This document shows positions 58,118 to 64,000 of a stretch of 64,000 nucleotides of DNA, in pieces. Below the pieces are notes generated by a model. The model did not search any database. It saw only the letters and a list, made by a program, of their open reading frames with translations, and was not told where the DNA came from. Origin of the DNA: Agrobacterium tumefaciens str. B6 (lineage in GTDB: Bacteria; Pseudomonadota; Alphaproteobacteria; Rhizobiales; Rhizobiaceae); NCBI RefSeq assembly GCF_001541315.1, contig NZ_LMVK01000004.1:82479-146478 (forward strand). Reading direction: 5' to 3'. Positions within the stretch are counted from its first letter, which is position 1. Each line of letters starts with the position of its first letter. The position numbers and the translations under genes were made by a program.

Positions 58118-58703
58118 GGTCCCATCCCAGAAGATGGCGGATAATGGTGAGGAAACCCGCCGGCGGCGTTTCCAGATCCGCGGCACGGTGTTCCCGCCGC
58201 CATTGCGATGGTTTCTCGAATTCTCCCGCCCAGATGCCGCGCGCCTCCCTGCGCGCCGCCGACTGCTCGCTTGAGAACTGGAAATAACCTGATGCGACCG
58301 CAAAACCCGCCGACACCATTTCCGATGAGACATCCCTGCCGTCTGCGGAACAATAGACGAGCAGCCGCCCGTAACGGTCTCTGGAACTGCCGGAACAGGA
58401 AAAATCCGCCGGCCGGGCCAGCCGTTGCAGGACACGGCGCGCCTCCTCGCCGCACGGCCAGTTTTCGCTGCCGCGCAGACATGTCTGGGCAAGCTCCGGC
58501 GCATCGATACCGAGCAGCCGGAAACGTTCCTCACCCTTTGACAGCGTGTCGCCATCGATCACGAAGAAGCGGCCGCTATAGGTTTCGCTGTTGATCTGAT
58601 CGAGCTTGGCCGCGATCAGAATACCGAGAAAAACCGTGGCGAGAAAAAGCCCGCCATCGCGAAATGCCGAAAAACGCCTGCTTTTGCCTCCATTTCGTCT
58701 CAT
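58110..58703 (-). CDS. staphylococcal-nuclease-like (thermonuclease) protein
   Basis: 197 residues. One N-terminal hydrophobic segment (about 18-36) anchors or exports it; the SNase domain (about 45-160) has DGDTL, RLLGIDAPE and DRYGRLLVY motifs with the usual Asp, Arg and Glu residues. ATG 58703 is chosen over 58733 by position. It overlaps the downstream UDG gene, an unusual nuclease/glycosylase pairing. Confidence 0.87.
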   Translation of the reverse strand: MRRNGGKSRRFSAFRDGGLFLATVFLGILIAAKLDQINSETYSGRFFVIDGDTLSKGEERFRLLGIDAPELAQTCLRGSENWPCGEEARRVLQRLARPADFSCSGSSRDRYGRLLVYCSADGRDVSSEMVSAGFAVASGYFQFSSEQSAARREARGIWAGEFEKPSQWRREHRAADLETPPAGFLTIIRHLLGWDHG

Positions 58704-58810
58704 GTAACAACAAACCCTTGTCAGAAATGGCAAACAAATCCTTTAACGGCAGCATCTTCTTAAGATTTTGCGCGTAGTCTGCAAGGGTTCATGTCACCCG
58801 CGTTGTAACA

Positions 58811-60346
58811 ATGAGTAAAAGCGTCAGCACTTCCACCGACAAGATCATCGTCGACCGCTCGAAAAAACACCGCAACAAGGCGGTTTTCGACACGGTGAAG
58901 ACGACGCGTGAACGCCTGCAACAGGGTGCTGGCGGAACCGAAGCCTATGAACGCGAAATGCTGACCATGCACATCGCCGAGACCCTTCAGGGCGCGATGT
59001 TCATGCCGCTTTTCATCGTGCTCGCCTCCGTCATCGGTCTTTATATCACCCGCGACATCGGGCTGATCATCTGGTCGCTGATTGCGCTCAGCTTCCACGC
59101 CATCGCTCTGGTGCTGGCCAAGAAAGCGGCGAAACAGGAGATCACCGCCGAAAACCTCCAGCACTGGAAAAATCTGTTCCTCGGCATGCAGATCCTCATC
59201 GGCTGCGCATGGGCCATGTTCGCACTGGCCGAACCGGTGCGCAACGACCCGACGCTTGTTCTCTTCTTCAAGGGCGCAACGCTGCTGATCGCGCTTTCGC
59301 TGACCGCCATGGCCAATTTCATGCTGCGGCGGGCGACTTTCATGACATTCCTGCCGGTTATGGCGGCGCTGTGCGTCACCTCGGCCATCTCTCGTGATCC
59401 ATTCGATGTCGGCCTTGCATTGATGTTCGGCATGGCGATCCTCTTTTGTCATCGCATCACCAGCCGGCTCTACCAGACCAGCGTCAAGCTCCTGTCGTCC
59501 CAGACGGAAAAGGACGACCTTATCGCCGAGCTCGAAGTCGCCAACTCGGTTTCGGATGAGGCGCGACGCCGCGCCGAAGAGGCCAATCTGGCCAAATCAC
59601 GTTTTCTCGCTTCCATGTCGCATGAGCTGCGCACCCCGCTCAACGCCATTCTCGGCTTCTCCGAGGTCATGGCGTCAGAAGTGCTCGGCCCGCTCAACAA
59701 CCCGCTCTACAAGGAATATTCCGGCGATATCCACCGCTCCGGCCAGCACCTGCTCGATCTCATCAACGAAATCCTCGACCTGTCGCGCATCGAGGCCGGT
59801 CGCTATGATCTCAATGAGGAATCCATCTCGATGCTGGAAATCGCCGAGGATTGCATCGGCATGATCCAGCTTCGCGCCCGCGCCAAGAATATCAGGATTT
59901 CCCAGAAGTTCGAAAACAGCCTGCCGCAGGTCTGGGCTGACGAAAAATCGATCCGCCAGGTCATTCTCAACCTTCTCTCAAATGCCGTGAAATTCACGCC
60001 GCAGGGCGGTGAAATCCTTGTGAAAGCCGGCTGGACGGCGGGCGGTGGCCAATATGTGTCGATCAGGGATAATGGCCCCGGCATACCCGAAGATGAAATT
60101 CCCGTGGTGCTGTCGGCCTTCGGTCAGGGCTCGATCGCGATCAAGAGCGCCGAACAGGGAACCGGTCTTGGCCTGCCCATCGTTCAGGCCATTCTCGCCA
60201 AGCATGACGGCCAGTTCATCCTGAAATCGAAACTGCGCGAGGGCACCGAGGGCATAGCCATCCTGCCGGCAAAACGCGTGCTGCAGAGCCTGCCGGCCGT
60301 GGAGGAAACCCACGCCATCCAGCCGCGCCGGCGGTCCTTCGCCTGA
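58811..60346 (+). CDS. pdhS2: sensor histidine kinase PdhS2 (PleC/DivJ family)
   Basis: 511 residues. Six or so membrane helices (about 56-215) without a large periplasmic domain, a linker helix, HisKA with His271 in SMSHELRTPLNAILGFSE, and HATPase with N-box NLLSNAVKF, DNGPGI and GTGLGLPI. The H-box is that of the PleC/DivJ/PdhS family that acts on DivK. The phospho-acceptor at exactly 271 and the order of flanking genes match A. tumefaciens PdhS2 (Atu1888), which reciprocally controls motility and biofilm formation. Single gene. Confidence 0.9.
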   Translation: MSKSVSTSTDKIIVDRSKKHRNKAVFDTVKTTRERLQQGAGGTEAYEREMLTMHIAETLQGAMFMPLFIVLASVIGLYITRDIGLIIWSLIALSFHAIALVLAKKAAKQEITAENLQHWKNLFLGMQILIGCAWAMFALAEPVRNDPTLVLFFKGATLLIALSLTAMANFMLRRATFMTFLPVMAALCVTSAISRDPFDVGLALMFGMAILFCHRITSRLYQTSVKLLSSQTEKDDLIAELEVANSVSDEARRRAEEANLAKSRFLASMSHELRTPLNAILGFSEVMASEVLGPLNNPLYKEYSGDIHRSGQHLLDLINEILDLSRIEAGRYDLNEESISMLEIAEDCIGMIQLRARAKNIRISQKFENSLPQVWADEKSIRQVILNLLSNAVKFTPQGGEILVKAGWTAGGGQYVSIRDNGPGIPEDEIPVVLSAFGQGSIAIKSAEQGTGLGLPIVQAILAKHDGQFILKSKLREGTEGIAILPAKRVLQSLPAVEETHAIQPRRRSFA

Positions 60347-60385
60347 AAACCCTGAGCATTAGCCAAAAAAGCGGAGGCGCTCCGC

Positions 60386-60790
60386 TTAGAGGAACAGCGT
60401 CGTCACCAGCGAATACAGCACGAAAAATCCGTTCGCCATCAACAGGCAGAAGACGGCAAAGGAACCGAGGTCCTTGGCATGCCGCCCGACCGAGGAGATT
60501 TCCGGCGAAATGCGATCCACCAGCTCTTCGATCGCGGTATTCAGCGCCTCTACTGAAAACAGCAACAGCATCAGCACCGTGAAGACGAGAAGATGCGCAA
60601 ACGGCGCGCCCACGACCAGAAGCAGGGCGAGCCCGACGCCGAAGGCAAGAACCTCATGCCGGAACGCTGCTTCCTGCCACAGCCGGCCAAGCCCCTGCAC
60701 GGAATAGCGGGCGGCGGCCAAAAGATGCCGCCAGCCTTTTTCCTTGCGAAAGACGGGTTCCGGTTGCTTCTTTTGCGGCGTCACGTCCAT
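60386..60790 (-). CDS. dgkA: diacylglycerol kinase
   Basis: 134 residues from ATG 60790 (a TTG at 60802 overlaps the cobT stop). Three membrane helices and the EALNTAIEELVDR catalytic/metal segment mark the bacterial integral DgkA, which rephosphorylates diacylglycerol. GAGG precedes the ATG. Confidence 0.93.
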   Translation of the reverse strand: MDVTPQKKQPEPVFRKEKGWRHLLAAARYSVQGLGRLWQEAAFRHEVLAFGVGLALLLVVGAPFAHLLVFTVLMLLLFSVEALNTAIEELVDRISPEISSVGRHAKDLGSFAVFCLLMANGFFVLYSLVTTLFL

Positions 60791-60798
60791 CTTCAGCC

Positions 60799-61833
60799 TC
60801 AATGATCGGTGCGGGAACTGATGCGGGTGTCCACACCCGCCGCTTCGAACGTCGCCATGCCGGAATGGCAGGCGGCAGCGGCCTTGACGATGCCGGCGGC
60901 AAGTGCTGCCCCCGTCCCTTCGCCAAGCCGCATGCCAAGCGCCAGCAGCGGCGTCTTGCCGAGCTTTTCAATGGCGGCCAGATGGCCGGGCTCGCCCGAG
61001 ACATGGCCGATCAGGCAATGATCGAGCGCCGAAGGATTGGCGGCCTTGAGAAGAGCGGCAGCGGCCGTCGCCACATAACCGTCAATCAGCACGGGAATAC
61101 GCTGCACGCGGGCGGCGAGGATGGCGCCGGCAATCGCCGCGATCTCGCGTCCGCCAAGACGGCGCATGATTTCCAGCGGATCGGACAGGTGGTCCTTGTG
61201 GAATTCCACGGCAGCTTTCACCGCCGCGATCTTGCGGGCCATGACCTCACCTTCCGAGCCGGTGCCCGGACCGGTCCACTCTTCTGCCGTGCCGCCATAA
61301 AGCGCGAGATTGATCGCCGCCGCAATGGTGGTGTTGCCGATGCCCATTTCGCCGACGCAGAGAAGATCGGTGCCGCCGGCAATCGCCTCCATACCGAAGG
61401 CCATGGTCGCGGCGCAGTCGCGCTCCGAGAGCGCAGGTTCGCAGGTAATGTCGCCGGTCGGGTAATCGAGCGCCAGATCGAAGATTTTCAGGCCAAGATC
61501 ATTGGCGACACAGATCTGGTTGATCGCCGCACCGCCTGCCGCGAAATTTTCCACCATCTGCTGGGTCACGGATGTCGGATAAGGCGTAACGCCGTGCCGG
61601 GTAACACCGTGATTGCCGGCGAAGATCGCCACCAGCGGACGGGTGACGGCCGGAGAACGGCCGGACCAGGCAGCCAGCCACATGGCGATTTCTTCGAGAC
61701 GTCCGAGCGAACCGGCAGGCTTGGTCAGCTGCGCATTGCGCTCCTTGGCCGCCACAAGCGCGTGCGTGTCCGGGCCGGGAAGCTCGCGCAGCAGCGCGCG
61801 GAAATCGTCGAAGGGCAATCCGCTCATGCTCAT
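60799..61833 (-). CDS. cobT: nicotinate-nucleotide-dimethylbenzimidazole phosphoribosyltransferase
   Basis: Makes alpha-ribazole phosphate for the lower ligand of cobalamin. 344 residues. Conserved IFAGNHGVTRHGVTPYP, GMEAIAGGTDLLCVGEMGIGNTTIAAA (in part) and the catalytic Glu in MRLGEGTGAA. Divergent from cobS with a 152-bp shared region; no cobalamin riboswitch is visible. Junction with dgkA suggests one transcript. Confidence 0.95.
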   Translation of the reverse strand: MSMSGLPFDDFRALLRELPGPDTHALVAAKERNAQLTKPAGSLGRLEEIAMWLAAWSGRSPAVTRPLVAIFAGNHGVTRHGVTPYPTSVTQQMVENFAAGGAAINQICVANDLGLKIFDLALDYPTGDITCEPALSERDCAATMAFGMEAIAGGTDLLCVGEMGIGNTTIAAAINLALYGGTAEEWTGPGTGSEGEVMARKIAAVKAAVEFHKDHLSDPLEIMRRLGGREIAAIAGAILAARVQRIPVLIDGYVATAAAALLKAANPSALDHCLIGHVSGEPGHLAAIEKLGKTPLLALGMRLGEGTGAALAAGIVKAAAACHSGMATFEAAGVDTRISSRTDH

Positions 61834-61985
61834 GATATCTGTCTTTCTCGTCGTCGGGTTGGCTGTCGCATCGGCTCATGCGTCCGGAACTTGTGTTTTC
61901 CGGCAAATCGGTCTTTGTTGCGCCTCTCATAATCGCGGATGCGCCGCGGAACAACCGGAAATGCAGCAACTGCAACGGAGAGAGC

Positions 61986-62771
61986 ATGAAGGCCGGGGAT
62001 TTTATAACAGATGTCATGCATTCCCTCGCCTTTCTGAGCCGCCTGCCCGTTCCCTCGCGTTTTTTTGATGATGCCGACAGTGTGTCGATGCGCCGCACTG
62101 CCCGCGCCTTTCCCGCCGCCGGTCTGCTGATCGCCCTGCCCGCCGCTTTCCTCGTTGTGGTTTTTGCGGCCTTCGACGCCTCTCCCCAGCTCACCGGCTG
62201 GCTTGTCATCGGCTTGACGGCGCTCGTGACAGGGGCGCTGCACGAAGACGGCCTGGCCGACATGGCCGACGGTTTCGGCAGCGGTAAGGACAAGGCGCGA
62301 ATGCTTGAGATCATGAAGGACAGCCGCATCGGCAGTTATGGCGCCATCGCCATGATCCTGTCCTTTGCGCTCCGCGCCACCGCACTCGCCGCGCTCATTG
62401 AGACGCTGCCGGCAAAAACCGCCGCCGCCGCCCTGATCGCTGTGCTTGTCATGAGCCGCGCCCTGATGGTTTGGCACTGGCAGTCCCTGCCCGCCGCCAA
62501 AACCTCCGGCATCGCCGCCGGCGCCGGTCAGCCGGGCACAAGCGAGCGCAACATCGCGCTTGTGATCGGGTTGCTGCTTTTCATACTATTTACGCTGCAC
62601 GCCCTGCCGCTCCTGTCGATTGCCCTTGTGCTGGCGGCAGCCTTTCTGGCGGCCATGCTTTTCGGCAGGCTCTGCGACAGGAAGATCGGCGGCCATACCG
62701 GCGACACCATCGGCGCCTGCCAGCAGATCACGGAGATCGTGATTCTTGTCGCCCTTGCCCTTGCAGCATGA
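61986..62771 (+). CDS. cobS: cobalamin synthase (adenosylcobinamide-GDP ribazoletransferase)
   Basis: Integral membrane enzyme joining alpha-ribazole and adenosylcobinamide-GDP, the last step of B12 assembly. 261 residues, about six helices. MHSLAFLSRLPVP near the start and the acidic DGLADMADGFG motif with MKDSRIGSYG are typical. ATG 61986 has GGAGAG upstream; the longer frame has no homology. Confidence 0.94.
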   Translation: MKAGDFITDVMHSLAFLSRLPVPSRFFDDADSVSMRRTARAFPAAGLLIALPAAFLVVVFAAFDASPQLTGWLVIGLTALVTGALHEDGLADMADGFGSGKDKARMLEIMKDSRIGSYGAIAMILSFALRATALAALIETLPAKTAAAALIAVLVMSRALMVWHWQSLPAAKTSGIAAGAGQPGTSERNIALVIGLLLFILFTLHALPLLSIALVLAAAFLAAMLFGRLCDRKIGGHTGDTIGACQQITEIVILVALALAA

Positions 62772-62790
62772 CGGCCTGATATAAATCATC

Positions 62791-62982
62791 ATGGAAACAC
62801 CCTGCATCCACATCTGTCGCCTCGATGAAACCAGCAGCCTCTGCATCGGCTGTGGGCGAATGCTGGATGAAATTGGCGGCTGGGCAGGGTATAGCGACGA
62901 GAAGCGCCGCGAGATCATGCGGTTGCTGCCGCAAAGACTGGCAAACCTGCCCAAGACCGCCAAGGAGACGCATACCGCATGA
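62791..62982 (+). CDS. DUF1289 protein
   Basis: 63 residues. A conserved cysteine cluster (PCIHICRLDETSSLCIGCGR) with four Cys, characteristic of DUF1289, likely binds zinc or an iron-sulfur cluster. Function unknown. Its stop overlaps the next gene's ATG (ATGA). Confidence 0.9.
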   Translation: METPCIHICRLDETSSLCIGCGRMLDEIGGWAGYSDEKRREIMRLLPQRLANLPKTAKETHTA

Positions 62983-63686
62983 ACAGGCTGACCATCGTTC
63001 TCCTTCTGCTGGCCATCGGCCTTGGCCTGTTGCTCATCAATCATGACGGTGGGCGAACGCTCGGCATCGATAATGATCAATTCGCCCATGTTCTCTATCT
63101 TCTGCCCATTGCCGCTCTCCTGTCCGCCGGCATATTGGCCGGAAGCCGCGGCAGTTTCGGCACCGTCATCCGCCAGCTCGCCGTCTGGCTGGTCATCATT
63201 CTCGGCCTCGTCTCGCTTTATCTCTATCGCTACGATCTGCAATCCTTCGGCGATCGACTGCTGGGCGGCCTGATACCCGGCCGCGCCGTGGTGGTCACCA
63301 CATCGGGCGGCGAGCAGGAAATCGTGCTGCATAAATCGATGAGCGGCCATTTCGAGGCGAATGTCGGTCTCGAAGGCAAGACGATCCACATGCTGGTCGA
63401 TACCGGCGCAAGCTCGGTGGTGCTCGCCAATGCAGATGCCGCCGCAATCGGCATCGACACCACAAACCTCCGCTATACCGTACCGGTCATGACTGCGAAT
63501 GGCCGCACGGCGGCAGCTCCCGTCACCCTGTCGGAAATCAGCATTGGCCCGATCGTGCGGCGCAACATCCCGGCCCTCGTCGCCCAGGATGGCCAATTGG
63601 GCCAGAGCCTGCTCGGCATGAGCTTCCTGTCGACGCTCGGTTCGCTGCAGATGCAGACCGATGAACTGCGGCTGCGCGACCGGTAA
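62979..63686 (+). CDS. membrane-anchored retropepsin-like aspartic protease
   Basis: 235 residues. Three hydrophobic segments (about 1-15, 28-50, 60-83) and a C-terminal domain (about 115-235) with the single catalytic motif MLVDTGASSVVL. One DTGA per chain means it acts as a dimer, as in the clan AA family TIGR02281. The ATGA overlap couples it to the DUF1289 gene. Physiological substrate unknown. Confidence 0.88.
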   Translation: MNRLTIVLLLLAIGLGLLLINHDGGRTLGIDNDQFAHVLYLLPIAALLSAGILAGSRGSFGTVIRQLAVWLVIILGLVSLYLYRYDLQSFGDRLLGGLIPGRAVVVTTSGGEQEIVLHKSMSGHFEANVGLEGKTIHMLVDTGASSVVLANADAAAIGIDTTNLRYTVPVMTANGRTAAAPVTLSEISIGPIVRRNIPALVAQDGQLGQSLLGMSFLSTLGSLQMQTDELRLRDR

Positions 63687-63748
63687 CCCCCTGCCCTTTG
63701 CGGTTCATTCTGCGGTTTTCCCGAGCCATTGGCCCCGGAAAGGAAATA

Positions 63749-63813
63749 CCCCAATGCGACCGCAACGGGGATATTCTTTTCGCACATTGGGGCAATGGGC
63801 GGGCCATTGCCCC
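63749..63813. repeat. overlapping inverted repeats upstream of the FMN riboswitch
   Basis: CCCCAATG (63749-63756) pairs with CATTGGGG (63785-63792), while GGGGCAATGG (63789-63798) pairs perfectly with CCATTGCCCC (63804-63813). The two hairpins share bases and the second covers the -35 of the next promoter. It may end the protease transcript, but no T-tract follows. Confidence 0.5.
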
Positions 63814-63836
63814 TTGATTCCTTCCCATTTGATAAT
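63807..63836 (+). promoter_or_regulatory. promoter of the FMN-riboswitch transcript
   Basis: TTGCCC (63807-63812), 18-bp spacer, GATAAT (63831-63836). Confidence 0.5.
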
Positions 63837-63850
63837 TTATGTTGGCCTTG

Positions 63851-63995
63851 TTCTCAGGGCGGGGTGCAATTCCCCACCGGCGGTATCGGGATTTTTCCCG
63901 GAGCCCGCGAGCGCTTCCGGTCTCCAAAGCCGGAAGGTCAGCAGATCCGGTGAGAGGCCGGAGCCGACGGTATAGTCCGGATGGAAGAGGACAAG
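63851..63995 (+). ncRNA. FMN riboswitch (RFN element)
   Basis: The conserved order of blocks is intact: TTCTCAGGGCGGGGTGCAAT, CCCCACCGGCGGTAT, the GCCCGCGAGCG segment, a variable arm, GGTCAGCAGATCCGGTGAGA, GGCCGGAGCCGACGGTATAG and TCCGGATGGAAGAGGAC. The aptamer binds FMN and shuts down a riboflavin synthesis or transport gene; the target lies just beyond the right edge. Expected to be a rib gene (such as ribB or ribH) in this group. Confidence 0.96.
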
Positions 63996-64000
63996 GCATA

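Noticed and set aside
58704..58810. CtrA site upstream of pdhS2
   Set aside because: Two TTAA tetramers are 13 bases apart instead of the required 7.
61834..61985. Cobalamin riboswitch between cobT and cobS
   Set aside because: No B12-box-like segment in the 152-bp divergent region.

Overview
The window looks like ordinary chromosome from an Agrobacterium of the A. tumefaciens/fabrum group (Rhizobiaceae). Reasons: roughly 60% GC; the gene order psuK-psuG-OmpA-ABC transporter-usg-methyltransferase-ssuA-lrp-udg-SNase-pdhS2 next to alaS-recA; a PdhS2-type kinase whose phospho-acceptor histidine falls exactly at residue 271; GAACN7GAAC-type SOS control of recA; and rhizobial palindromic repeats in the gaps. 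I see about 59 genes, no rRNA or tRNA genes, no IS elements, no prophage and no CRISPR array. The many long antisense reading frames are GC-rich shadows.

Layout. 1-9.4 kb: end of an alpha/beta hydrolase, anmK (muropeptide recycling) divergent from tyrS, a large AsmA/YhdP-like envelope protein divergent from a Bcp peroxiredoxin, a DUF455 ferritin-like protein, and a membrane-anchored M23 peptidase. 9.4-14.9 kb: RhlE-type helicase, Nudix hydrolase, an AT-rich 0.9-kb gap that may encode a small RNA on the minus strand, a periplasmic binding protein, rpe and a membrane protein. 14.9-24.2 kb: purine cluster purB, purC-purS-purQ and purL (PurS, PurQ and small PurL form the three-part FGAM synthase). 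It is interrupted by a small hydrolase, a lipoprotein, and a DUF1127/MocR divergent pair. bolA follows, and grxD lies 2.2 kb further on with three poorly known genes between them. 26.8-32.4 kb: MFS exporter, a ttcA-IMPase-IMPase operon, glutaminase and rpsD. 32.4-39.6 kb: a terC gene behind a strongly structured leader RNA, a HerA-like ATPase, two amino-acid/metabolite exporters, small ORFs, murI and trmJ. 39.7-46.7 kb: icd, a glutathione S-transferase, alaS and SOS-controlled recA. 46.9-54.2 kb: pseudouridine catabolism (psuK-psuG), a proline-rich OmpA-family protein, and a polar amino-acid uptake system lacking a local ATPase. 54.3-63.7 kb: usg, a TPR methyltransferase, an orphan sulfonate-binding protein, an Lrp regulator, a UDG/SNase pair, pdhS2, dgkA-cobT divergent from cobS, a DUF1289 protein and an aspartic protease. 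The window ends inside an FMN riboswitch whose target gene is outside.

The most interesting non-coding signals are: the terC leader, which can form mutually exclusive hairpins (one hiding the Shine-Dalgarno) and a possible pseudoknot; a putative 140-nt sRNA with its own promoter and terminator; a 31-codon ORF with a near-ideal promoter and ribosome site; and repeated TTGTC half-sites between the MocR regulator and its divergent DUF1127 neighbour. Gene identities come from recognising sequence features and family knowledge; no database search was run.
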